Origin: AC-49 sp963766605
GTDB taxonomy: Bacteria; Actinomycetota; Thermoleophilia; Solirubrobacterales; Solirubrobacteraceae
Direction: 5' to 3'
Assembly: GCA_963766605.1 (NCBI GenBank)
Contig: CAVYAT010000007.1
Location: 62,001-126,000, forward strand
Length of the DNA: 64,000 nucleotides
A program made the position numbers and the translations under genes. Shown piece by piece: positions 50,617 to 58,307 of this stretch. The first letter of the stretch is position 1, and the number at the start of each line of letters is the position of its first letter. Below the pieces are notes generated by a model. It saw nothing but the letters and a program-made list of their open reading frames with translations, made no database searches and was not told where the DNA came from.

Positions 50617-52374
50617 ATGAGCGAGACAGCGACATTCGGCGAGATCGAAACCAAGATCCCCGCGCGTCTGGACCGGCTGCCGTGGTCGCGCTTTCACTGG
50701 CTGGTCGTCATCGGCCTGGGCACCGTCTGGATCCTCGACGGGCTCGAGGTCACCATCGTCGGCAACATCGCCAGCCGGCTCACCGAGTCGGGCAGCGGCA
50801 TCACGATCGACGCCGGCCAGATCGGCACGGCAGCCGCGTTCTATGTCGCCGGCGCCTGTCTCGGCGCGTTGTTCTTCGGCCAGCTGACCGATCGCTTCGG
50901 GCGCAAGAAGCTGTTCCTGGTCACGCTCGGCGTATATCTCGTCGCGACGGCGGCGACGGCGTTCTCGTTCGCCCCCTGGTACCTGTATCTGTTCCGCTTC
51001 CTCACCGGCGCGGGGATCGGCGGCGAGTATGCGGCGATCAACTCGGCGATCGACGAGCTGATCCCGGCCCGCGTGCGCGGTCGCGTCGATCTGATCATCA
51101 ACGGGACCTACTGGTTCGGCGCCGCGCTCGGCGCCGTCGCGTCGATCGTCCTGCTCAACGAGAACCTGTTCGCGGTGAACGTCGGCTGGCGCCTGGCGTT
51201 CGGCATCGGCGTCGTGCTCGGCATCGCGATCCTGTTCGTGCGCCGCAACGTGCCGGAGAGCCCGCGCTGGCTGTTCATCCACGGGCGCGAGGAGGAGGCC
51301 GAGGCGATCGTCTCCGACATCGAGCAGGCGGTGGAGAAGGAGACCGGCCAGCCGCTCGACGAGCCTGACAAAGCGATCACCGTGCGTCAGCGCAAGACGA
51401 TCCCGTTCCGGCTCATCGCGCGCACGGCGGTCAAGGACTATCCGCGCCGCACCGTACTGGGCCTGGCCCTGTTCGTCGGCCAGGCGTTCATCTACAACGC
51501 GGTGACGTTCGATCTCGGCACGCTGATCAGCAAGTACTTCGGCGTCAGCTCGAGCAACGTGCCGTACTGGTACGTCCTGTTCGCGGTCGGCAACCTGCTC
51601 GGCCCGCTGACGCTGGGGCGCCTGTTCGACACCGTCGGGCGCAAGCCGATGGTGTCGTTCTGCTACCTCGGCTCGGCCGCGATGCTGGGCGCGACGGCGA
51701 TCCTCATGGTCGGCGGGTCGCTGGCCATCGGCTCGTTCATGGCCCTGATCACGGTGACGTTCTTCATCGCGTCGGCCGGCGCCAGCTCCGCCTATCTGAC
51801 GGTGTCGGAGATCTTCCCGCTCGAGACGCGCGCGCTGGCGATCGCCGGCTTCTACGCGGTCGGCACGGCGATCGGCGGGATCACCGGGCCGTTGCTGTTC
51901 GGCAACTTCATCAACTCGGGCGACATCAACCAGGTCGCGGTCGGATTCTGGATCGGCGCTGCGGTCATGGCTCTGGGCGGCATCGCCGAGCTGTTCTTCG
52001 GGGTCAAGGCCGAGGGGAAGCCGCTCGAGGAGATCGCGCAGCCGCTGACCGCCCAGGACGCCGGCGAAGAGCAGGACGACCGCCCCGAACCGCAGTCGCC
52101 CGCGCCGCGGCCGGCCGGTCGATTCCGTCCCGGCCCCGGCCGCAGTTCGACGTCGCCCGGCATGTGGCCGGCCGTCCCCGTCGCTGACTCGCCGATGGAC
52201 CGCGAGATCGAGGCGATCGAGCGGGCCCTGGTCGGCGGTCCCGAGACACGCCAGGAGCTGGCCCGCGACGTCGGAGCGCGCTACTGGGGTCCCGGGCGCT
52301 TCCACGGAGCGCTCGGGCAGGCCGTCGCCCAAGGTCGCGTGCGGCGCGTCGGGCGCCGCTTCGCCGCCCGATGA
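50617..52374 (+). CDS. MFS transporter (metabolite:H+ symporter type) with a C-terminal soluble domain
   Basis: 585 aa from ATG 50617 (GTG 50611 is also possible). Twelve TM helices; the loop motif TDRFGRKKLF and the second-half RLFDTVGRKP mark a sugar/metabolite:H+ symporter. Residues about 490-540 are a Pro-rich linker, and the last 55 residues (MDREIEAIERAL, ARYWGPGRFHGALGQAV) look like a small winged-helix or helical domain, not part of the transporter fold. The stop overlaps the next gene (ATGA). A weak GGGTAC lies 13 bases upstream. Confidence 0.87.
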   Translation: MSETATFGEIETKIPARLDRLPWSRFHWLVVIGLGTVWILDGLEVTIVGNIASRLTESGSGITIDAGQIGTAAAFYVAGACLGALFFGQLTDRFGRKKLFLVTLGVYLVATAATAFSFAPWYLYLFRFLTGAGIGGEYAAINSAIDELIPARVRGRVDLIINGTYWFGAALGAVASIVLLNENLFAVNVGWRLAFGIGVVLGIAILFVRRNVPESPRWLFIHGREEEAEAIVSDIEQAVEKETGQPLDEPDKAITVRQRKTIPFRLIARTAVKDYPRRTVLGLALFVGQAFIYNAVTFDLGTLISKYFGVSSSNVPYWYVLFAVGNLLGPLTLGRLFDTVGRKPMVSFCYLGSAAMLGATAILMVGGSLAIGSFMALITVTFFIASAGASSAYLTVSEIFPLETRALAIAGFYAVGTAIGGITGPLLFGNFINSGDINQVAVGFWIGAAVMALGGIAELFFGVKAEGKPLEEIAQPLTAQDAGEEQDDRPEPQSPAPRPAGRFRPGPGRSSTSPGMWPAVPVADSPMDREIEAIERALVGGPETRQELARDVGARYWGPGRFHGALGQAVAQGRVRRVGRRFAAR

Positions 52375-52889
52375 GCGACCTGTTCGCGGAGGTCGAAGAC
52401 CCTCCGCGCAGCGCTCACAGCCGTGCGGCGCCATGGACCAAGCGCGCCATCCTCACCGTCCTGGCGGTGTTCATCGTCGCGGTGCTCGCCGGCGCGGCCG
52501 GCCAGCAGCCGAGCCGGTCGTCGGCGGCCGGCCCGCGCGCGCGACTCGTCCTGCTCGCGCCCGACGTCGTGCGCGGCGGCCTGCTCGTCCAGGTGCGCTT
52601 CGAGATCCACGCGATCACCGCGATCACGCAGCCGCGGCTGGTTCTCCAGCGCGGGTACTTCGAGGGCATGCAGGTGAGCTCGATCGAGCCATCGCCGCCC
52701 CAGGAGACCGGGCACGGCACCGATGTCGCGCTCGGGCTGCCGGCGATGGCGGCGGGCGCCGATCGGACGGTCTGGATGCAGCTCCAGGTCGACCCGACGA
52801 CGGTCGGCGACCGTCCCGCGAACGTCACGCTGCAGGATGGCCCGACGACGCTCGTCCGCATCTCCCACCGCATCACGGTGCTCCCGTAG
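52371..52889 (+). CDS. Hypothetical single-TM exported protein
   Basis: 172 aa. A TM helix (AILTVLAVFIVAVLAGAAG) at residues about 25-45 and a beta-rich C-terminal domain with immunoglobulin-like spacing (LLVQVRFEIHAITAI, TVWMQLQVDPTTVG). It overlaps the MFS stop (ATGA). No family recognised; it may be a surface or periplasmic accessory of the transporter. Confidence 0.75.
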   Translation: MSDLFAEVEDPPRSAHSRAAPWTKRAILTVLAVFIVAVLAGAAGQQPSRSSAAGPRARLVLLAPDVVRGGLLVQVRFEIHAITAITQPRLVLQRGYFEGMQVSSIEPSPPQETGHGTDVALGLPAMAAGADRTVWMQLQVDPTTVGDRPANVTLQDGPTTLVRISHRITVLP

Positions 52890-52895
52890 GCGCGC

Positions 52896-53345
52896 ATGGA
52901 TCTCGTCCTGCGGGCCACATTCGTGTTCTTTTTGATCTTCGTGATCACCCGCGTCGTCGGGCGCCGCGAGCTCAGCTCGCTCGAGCCGTTTGACCTGATC
53001 CTGCTCGTCGTCATCGGCGACCTCGTCCAGCAGGGGGTGACCCAGAGCGACTTCTCGCTGACCGGGGCGACGACGGTCATCGTCACGCTGTCGCTGCTGA
53101 CCGTGATCACCGCGACGGTCAGCTTCCGCGTCAAGCGCCTGCGGCCGATCCTCGAGGGCGAGCCGATCGTCCTGATCGCCGACGGCCGGATCATCGAACG
53201 CAACCTGCGCCGCGAGCGCGTCACCCGCGACGAGATCGCCGCCGAGGCACGTCTCGCGCAGATCGGCAGCCTCAATGACGTGCGCTTCGCCGTGCTCGAG
53301 ACCAACGGTCGGATCAGCTTCTTCCCCCAGGAGGCGGACCAGTGA
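52896..53345 (+). CDS. DUF421 (YetF-like) membrane protein
   Basis: 149 aa. Three N-terminal TM helices (FVFFLIFVITRVVGRRELS, DLILLVVIGDLVQQ, VIVTLSLLTVITATVS) then the YetF C-terminal domain with GEPIVLIADGRI and LAQIGSLNDVRFAVLETNG. Length is on the short side (YetF proteins are 150-280 aa). DUF421 proteins occur in spore and stress settings. ATG 52896 lies 6 bases after the previous stop. Confidence 0.87.
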   Translation: MDLVLRATFVFFLIFVITRVVGRRELSSLEPFDLILLVVIGDLVQQGVTQSDFSLTGATTVIVTLSLLTVITATVSFRVKRLRPILEGEPIVLIADGRIIERNLRRERVTRDEIAAEARLAQIGSLNDVRFAVLETNGRISFFPQEADQ

Positions 53346-53357
53346 GCGGACCGCGCC

Positions 53358-53384
53358 GGTTTTCGGTCATCCGCCCTCGGGTAA
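53358..53384 (+). promoter_or_regulatory. SigB/SigF-type promoter
   Basis: GGTTTT, 15-base spacer, GGGTAA: a near-ideal actinobacterial SigB/SigF promoter, 29 bases before ATG 53414. An AGGAG ribosome site lies between. Confidence 0.7.
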
Positions 53385-53413
53385 CCGCACGTCATCCAAC
53401 CGCAGGAGACGTC

Positions 53414-53641
53414 ATGACCATCGGAACATCCATATTCCTCTTCGCTGTCGGCGCGATCATGCGCTTCGCGGTTCATACCACCACGACCGGCTTCAGCATC
53501 CACACGGCCGGGACGATCCTGATGATCGTCGGTGTCGTCGGACTCGTCCTCAGCCTGTTCTGGACGGCCGTCTGGGCCGACCGCACGCGCGGTACCCGCA
53601 CCACCGTCGTGCGCGAGCCGCGCGACCCGCGCGCGTATTAG
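53414..53641 (+). CDS. Small DUF6458-like membrane protein
   Basis: 75 aa. Two TM helices (SIFLFAVGAIMRFAV and AGTILMIVGVVGLVLSLFW) and a basic tail (VWADRTRGTRTT). ATG 53414 follows GCAGGAGAC. The SigB-like promoter upstream makes it a likely general stress gene; a strong hairpin follows its stop. Confidence 0.82.
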   Translation: MTIGTSIFLFAVGAIMRFAVHTTTTGFSIHTAGTILMIVGVVGLVLSLFWTAVWADRTRGTRTTVVREPRDPRAY

Positions 53642-53658
53642 CGGACGCTGATCGGGTG

Positions 53659-53690
53659 TCTCAGCGGCGAGTAGCAACTCGCCGCTGAGA
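53659..53690 (+). terminator. Hairpin terminator after the DUF6458-like gene
   Basis: Perfect 14-bp stem (TCTCAGCGGCGAGT with loop AGCA). It ends 6 bases before ATG 53696 of the next gene, so it could also act in the leader of that gene. Confidence 0.7.
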
Positions 53691-53695
53691 TACTC

Positions 53696-55939
53696 ATGCG
53701 TCCGATGTCGTCGCCTCAGGACGCTCCCGCCGAGACCTCCGACAGCGACGTCGTTGCTGTCTCGCTGCTGATCGATGCGGGAGCGGTACTGGCGAGTTCG
53801 CTCGACCCGATGACGACCATGGAGCAGGTGGCGCGGCTGATCGTTCCGCGCCTCGCCGATCTCTGTGTCATCGACCTGCTGGGCGATGACGGGACGATCC
53901 GCGGCGCCGCGGTCGCAGCGACCGACGACACGGTTGCGTCCGAGCTCGCCGATCTGCGCCGGCGCTTTCCGCTCGACCCCGACGGGAGCCATCCGGCAGT
54001 ACGCGTGATCCGCACCGGCGAGCCGATCCTCCTGCCCGAGATGTCCAGTGCGCTGCTCGCGTCATTCGCCCAAGGGTCCGAGCACGCACGATTCATGATC
54101 GACAACCAGTACCGATCGGCCGCTGCCGCACCATTGGTCGCCCGCGATCGGACGCTCGGCAGCGTCTGTGTCCTGCGACTCGGCGATGGCGCTCCGTATG
54201 ACGACCGCGACCTCGCTCTCGTGACCGAGCTTGCCCGCCGCGCAGCGCTGGCGCTCGACAACGCCCGGCTCTACGCCCACGCCCGCAGCGTCGAGCAACG
54301 CCTGGACGCCGTGCTCGCCAACCTGGCCGAGGCGGTCACCGTCGTCGACCGCGACGGGCACACGATCTTCGCCAATCAGGCGGCGGCCACGCTCCTCGGC
54401 GTCGACTCCGTCGACGAGGTCGTCAACGCCGCTCCGGGCGAGATCCTGAGCCGCTTCCTCGTGACCGACGAGCACGGCCGCGAGCTCGACCTCGCACGGA
54501 TGCCCGCGCGGCGGCTGCTGCGCGGACTGGACGCCCCACCGCTGCTGGTGCGCAACGTCGTTCGCAGCACCGGTGAGGAGCGCTGGCTGATCGTCCGGGC
54601 GTCGGCGATCACCGATCCCGATGATGGCTCGATCGCCTACGCGGTCAACGTCTTCGAGAACGTCACGGAGATGAAGCGTGCACAGCTCGCCGAGCGGTTC
54701 ATGTCACGGGCCAGCCAGCTGCTCGCCTCGTCGATGGACTACACCGAGACGCTCGAGCAGGTCGCTCGGCTCGCCGTCCCACAGCTGGCCGACTGGTGCG
54801 CGGTCGATGTCCTCGACGAGCGCGGAGAGCTGGCCCGCGTCGCGGTCCACCATTCCGACCCGGCCAAGCTCGAGCTTGCGCGGGAGCTCGACCGGCGCTA
54901 CCGCGAGACGGGCGGCGACGCGCGCGGGGTCGTCCAGGTGGTCCGTTCCGGGCAGCCGTTGCTCGCGACGGACATCCCGACCGACGCGCTGGCGGCCTAC
55001 GCACGCGACGGCGAGCACCTCGCGATGCTCGAGGCGATCGCGCCACGCTCCGTGATCATCGTGCCGATCGCCGGCCCGACCCGGACGCTCGGGGCGATCA
55101 CGCTGCTCAGCTCGGAGTCCGAGCGCCAGCTCACAGCGGCTGACGTCGACCTCGCGGTCCGGCTCGGGCGCCGGGCGGGCACCGCGGTCGAGAATGCCCG
55201 GCTGTACACGGCGCGCTCAGAGATCGCCCAGACGCTGCAGCGCGCGCTTCTACCCGAGGCGTTACCGGAGGTCCCCCACGCGCAGCTCGCGGCCCTGTAC
55301 TCGGCGGCGGGCGAGCTCAACGAGGTCGGAGGCGACTTCTACGACGTCTTCCCGTGCGACGAGGAGAGCTGGTTTCTCGTCATCGGCGACGTCTGCGGGA
55401 AGGGGGCCCACGCTGCGGGCCTGACCGCGCTTGCGCGCCATACGCTGCGGGCCGCCGCGAGCAACGGTCAACAGCCGACGGGGATGCTTCGTACGCTGAA
55501 CCGCGCCCTGCTTCGCGAGCCGGGACTCGCGCTCTGCACGGTCTGCCTGACGAAGATGACGCCGACCCAGGGGGCCGCCGAGCTCACGGTCACGCTGGCC
55601 GGCCACCTGCCGCCGATGCTGATCGGCCGCCGCGGCGGCGCGACGTCGATCGGGCGCCCCGGCCTGATGCTCGGTGTCACCGATGCAACGAAGGTCACCG
55701 AGACGCCCGTGACGATGGACGCCGGCCAGACGCTGCTGCTCTACACCGACGGCGTCACCGAGGCCGGCCGGTCAAGCGGACCGCTGGGCGAACATGGGCT
55801 GCGCGCTATCTGCCGCGACGCGAGCGCCGCGCCGGTCGACGACCTGTTGCGCGACATCGAAGCCGCGGCGAAGACGCACAGCGGTGGCGTGCTCCGTGAC
55901 GACCTCGCGCTGCTCGCGGCCCGGCTGGAGGACCGCTGA
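53696..55939 (+). CDS. GAF-PAS-GAF-PP2C phosphatase (RsbU-like)
   Basis: 747 aa. Residues about 20-200 GAF, 205-330 PAS (LAEAVTVVDRDGHTIFANQA), 335-505 second GAF, 515-745 PP2C_SIG with metal ligands in GGDFYDVFP, IGDVCGKG and RDDLALLAAR. The GAF domains may sense small ligands or redox signals. Start ATG 53696 (or 53705). Role: dephosphorylate STAS antagonists and activate the SigB-like sigma factor. Strong hairpins lie on both sides of the gene. Confidence 0.92.
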   Translation: MRPMSSPQDAPAETSDSDVVAVSLLIDAGAVLASSLDPMTTMEQVARLIVPRLADLCVIDLLGDDGTIRGAAVAATDDTVASELADLRRRFPLDPDGSHPAVRVIRTGEPILLPEMSSALLASFAQGSEHARFMIDNQYRSAAAAPLVARDRTLGSVCVLRLGDGAPYDDRDLALVTELARRAALALDNARLYAHARSVEQRLDAVLANLAEAVTVVDRDGHTIFANQAAATLLGVDSVDEVVNAAPGEILSRFLVTDEHGRELDLARMPARRLLRGLDAPPLLVRNVVRSTGEERWLIVRASAITDPDDGSIAYAVNVFENVTEMKRAQLAERFMSRASQLLASSMDYTETLEQVARLAVPQLADWCAVDVLDERGELARVAVHHSDPAKLELARELDRRYRETGGDARGVVQVVRSGQPLLATDIPTDALAAYARDGEHLAMLEAIAPRSVIIVPIAGPTRTLGAITLLSSESERQLTAADVDLAVRLGRRAGTAVENARLYTARSEIAQTLQRALLPEALPEVPHAQLAALYSAAGELNEVGGDFYDVFPCDEESWFLVIGDVCGKGAHAAGLTALARHTLRAAASNGQQPTGMLRTLNRALLREPGLALCTVCLTKMTPTQGAAELTVTLAGHLPPMLIGRRGGATSIGRPGLMLGVTDATKVTETPVTMDAGQTLLLYTDGVTEAGRSSGPLGEHGLRAICRDASAAPVDDLLRDIEAAAKTHSGGVLRDDLALLAARLEDR

Positions 55940-55954
55940 CCGACCATCCCAGAA

Positions 55955-55990
55955 CGTCTCGCGGCGAGCACGAAGGCTCGCCGCGAGACG
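55955..55990. terminator. Bidirectional hairpin terminator
   Basis: Perfect 15-bp stem CGTCTCGCGGCGAGC, 6-base loop ACGAAG, between the convergent PP2C gene and the small minus gene at 56014. Confidence 0.8.
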
Positions 55991-56013
55991 GGGTGAAGGG
56001 CGCTGGAAACGGT

Positions 56014-56094
56014 CTAGACGCGCCCGCGGCGGCTGTATCCGAAACCGCCGAAGATCAGTAGGAGGAGCAGGATGATTACGAGTAGCGTGATCAT
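56014..56094 (-). CDS. Very small 26-aa hydrophobic protein (DUF3309-like)
   Basis: 26 aa: MITLLVIILLLLLIFGGFGY then a basic SRRGRV tail. It looks like the DUF3309 type of tiny membrane proteins. It is 37 bases downstream of the second small gene on the same strand. No other reading frame makes sense here. Confidence 0.6.
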   Translation of the reverse strand: MITLLVIILLLLLIFGGFGYSRRGRV

Positions 56095-56131
56095 GGCGCG
56101 AGCTTCCCCGCAGACCACGCGGCGCAAACAA

Positions 56132-56233
56132 TCAGACGACCCGCAGGATCAGAATGACGAGCAGAATGATCACCAGCAGACCGATGAGGCCGTAGCCGGT
56201 GCCCGCAATGGCCAGAATGGTTGACAGCGCCAT
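56132..56233 (-). CDS. Very small 33-aa hydrophobic protein
   Basis: 33 aa with one or two TM segments (LAIAGTGYGLIGLLVIILLV) ending in ILILRVV. GGAGAG lies 6 bases before ATG 56233, good support for translation. Function unknown; probably co-transcribed with the 26-aa gene. Confidence 0.65.
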   Translation of the reverse strand: MALSTILAIAGTGYGLIGLLVIILLVILILRVV

Positions 56234-56316
56234 GGTTCTCTCCGATTTCGTGCCGTGCGCCGAGGGGATCCCGGCGCGGTCGCAGCTGGAGTTCCCGAGC
56301 CGTCAAGGCCGCTAAC

Positions 56317-56343
56317 GGTTTGTCGCGAGTGCCCGGTGGGTAG
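56317..56343 (+). promoter_or_regulatory. SigB/SigF-type promoter of the STAS-kinase pair
   Basis: GGTTTG, 15-base spacer, GGGTAG: matches the SigB/SigF consensus and lies 44 bases before the STAS start at 56387, implying feedback control of the partner-switch genes. Confidence 0.65.
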
Positions 56344-56386
56344 CGCCCGCGACGGCGTGAGCGCAGGCGCCGGTAGCCTACGCCGC

Positions 56387-56710
56387 GTGAGCACGAACCC
56401 TCCGCACTTCAGCTGGTCGCTGTCGCATCCCGACGAGGTTCCCACGGTCGCGCTGGTCGGCGAGCTGGACATCGCCGCGGCCCCCGATCTCCAGGCGGAG
56501 CTCGACGCGCTGGTCGCCCACGGCGGGCGGGTCACGATCGACCTCGGTGAGCTCGCGTTCATCGATTCCACCGGCCTGCGGGTGATGCTGGCGACGCAGC
56601 GAACGGCCGCCGAGTCGGGCTGCGAGGTCGTATTCCGGCGACCTCAGCCCGCCGTGCGCCGACTCCTGGACCTCACGGGGACCAACGGGTTCTTCACGTT
56701 CATTGATTGA
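56387..56710 (+). CDS. STAS-domain anti-sigma factor antagonist-like protein (2)
   Basis: 107 aa, SpoIIAA/RsbV fold with the phospho-Ser in ELAFIDSTGLRVML and the N-terminal strand VALVGELDIAAAPDLQ. GTG 56387 is the most likely start; the frame to 56255 covers the promoter. The RsbW-like kinase follows 24 bases later, giving a classic antagonist-kinase pair. Confidence 0.9.
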   Translation: MSTNPPHFSWSLSHPDEVPTVALVGELDIAAAPDLQAELDALVAHGGRVTIDLGELAFIDSTGLRVMLATQRTAAESGCEVVFRRPQPAVRRLLDLTGTNGFFTFID

Positions 56711-56734
56711 GGGCCGAGTGGGTACGCCCTCAAT

Positions 56735-57139
56735 ATGGATCCGACTCCGAGTCGCCATCTGACACTCAGCGCCGACGCCCAGAGCGTCGGGACGTGCCGC
56801 CGCGCGATGGCCGCGTTCGCTCGGGAGTCCGGGGCGGCTGACGAGACAGCCGCCGGCGTCGCGGTGTCGGTCTCCGAGGCCGTCACCAACGCCGTTCGCC
56901 ACGCCTACGACGATGGCCGCCGCCGCGGGGAGGTGCGCGCCGACGCATGGCTGGAGCGCACCGATGGCCGCCGCACCCTGAACGTGTCGGTCTGCGACGA
57001 CGGTCCGGGCATCCGCCCGCGCAACGACAGCCCCGGGCTCGGGCTCGGAATCACCCTCATGGCCCGTCTCACCAAGGCGCTGGATCTCGCCGACGATGGG
57101 CCGGGCGCGAGGGTGCTGATGACGTTCGCCCTGCCGTAG
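56735..57139 (+). CDS. RsbW/SpoIIAB-like serine kinase (anti-sigma factor)
   Basis: 134 aa GHKL ATPase. N-box SVSEAVTNAVRHAY, G1 box CDDGPGIRP, G2 box GLGLGITLM. It would bind the SigB-like sigma factor (46784) and phosphorylate an STAS antagonist. A weaker GGGTAC motif lies just upstream (56720-56725). Confidence 0.9.
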   Translation: MDPTPSRHLTLSADAQSVGTCRRAMAAFARESGAADETAAGVAVSVSEAVTNAVRHAYDDGRRRGEVRADAWLERTDGRRTLNVSVCDDGPGIRPRNDSPGLGLGITLMARLTKALDLADDGPGARVLMTFALP

Positions 57140-57151
57140 CGGCGCGCGCGA

Positions 57152-58210
57152 TCAGCCCCGTATCGCCAGCACCGTGTCGCGGTGCTCGCGCATCGTCTGG
57201 ACGGGGTCGGAGCCGGGCTGGCGGCCAAATCCGCAGTACATCGCCACGCCGAAGTTCCCGAGGTACTTCGAGGCCGTGCGGTGGCGCAGCCGCAGGCCCG
57301 GGATCCCGTCGAGCGGCAGCACGATCCCGAGGTACACGCGCGCGTCGGTCGGTTCGAGGTCGATGAGGGGCTCGAAGAAGCGGTCCTCCTCGCTGCGCAG
57401 GTAGCGCGGGCCGGCGAGATGCACCCAGTCGACGATGCGGCCGGAGTGCTCGATGGCGTGGTTGGCCATCTTGACGACGAGGCCGAGATCGCGGGCCTCG
57501 TACATCGGCCACTCGGGGAACGTTCCGTAGCAGAGGTGGTAGCCGACGAGGGCGTCCTCCGGGATCAACCGTGTGAGTCGCTGCACCGGTCCGGCGAAGC
57601 GTTCCCACGCGCCCTCCGCCGTCCATGCCAGGACGCCTTCGATGTCCTGGACCTCGTAGGCGGAGTCCCACTGGATCGCCAGATCGGCGGCCGGCACCTC
57701 GCCCAGCAGCCGGTCGAGCTCGCGTCCGACGAGGTCCTCGAACGCCCGCTCGGCCACCGGGTAGTCCGAGGCGAAGTCGGCCTTGAACGCGTTCAGCGCG
57801 CTCGACGGGAACGGCAGCCCGACCTGGAAGCGAAGGCCGGCCGGGATCAGCCCGCCATCGCGCAATCCCCGGAACACGTGATACGACGCGATCGCGTCGT
57901 CGATCCGCGGCCACGTGTCCCACCGCAGCTCCGTCACGCCTTCGCGGATCGCGAACACCGGCGTCTCGTAGGCGTGGCGCGGGATGCCGGTCGGTGACGC
58001 GGTCTCCTGGACGACCTCGACGCCCGGGTTCGGTCGCACGAGCTGTTCGCGCTCGTAGCCGACCCAGGCCGCCCGCGGCCCCGTCTCGCCGTCGGGCAGC
58101 GCGAACACGAGGTCGCCGAACAGCTCGGCACCCACCCGGAATGCCTGCTCGGTCGAGTTGGCCGGCAGGCTGCCGACCAACAGCAGATCACTATCGACGC
58201 GTCCGGGCAT
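57152..58210 (-). CDS. MetE C-domain-like protein 3
   Basis: 352 aa from ATG 58210 (GTG 58219 gives 3 more). Divergent member of the cobalamin-independent methionine synthase barrel family: the His-x-Cys zinc motif is in VGYHLCYGTFPEW and the late Cys in VAMYCGFGR, but the N-terminal part (LLVGSLPANSTEQAF) differs from the two island copies. Known relatives include uncharacterised proteins only. It converges with the RsbW-like gene 12 bases away and diverges from the protease gene. Function unknown. Confidence 0.8.
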   Translation of the reverse strand: MPGRVDSDLLLVGSLPANSTEQAFRVGAELFGDLVFALPDGETGPRAAWVGYEREQLVRPNPGVEVVQETASPTGIPRHAYETPVFAIREGVTELRWDTWPRIDDAIASYHVFRGLRDGGLIPAGLRFQVGLPFPSSALNAFKADFASDYPVAERAFEDLVGRELDRLLGEVPAADLAIQWDSAYEVQDIEGVLAWTAEGAWERFAGPVQRLTRLIPEDALVGYHLCYGTFPEWPMYEARDLGLVVKMANHAIEHSGRIVDWVHLAGPRYLRSEEDRFFEPLIDLEPTDARVYLGIVLPLDGIPGLRLRHRTASKYLGNFGVAMYCGFGRQPGSDPVQTMREHRDTVLAIRG

Positions 58211-58307
58211 CGAATGAACTCTAGGCAAACCCGCGAGGACCAGATGCTGCCCGCGATCACCACCTGAACATCCGTCACTTCCGCAGGCACCCACCGTTTG
58301 ACGGGTC

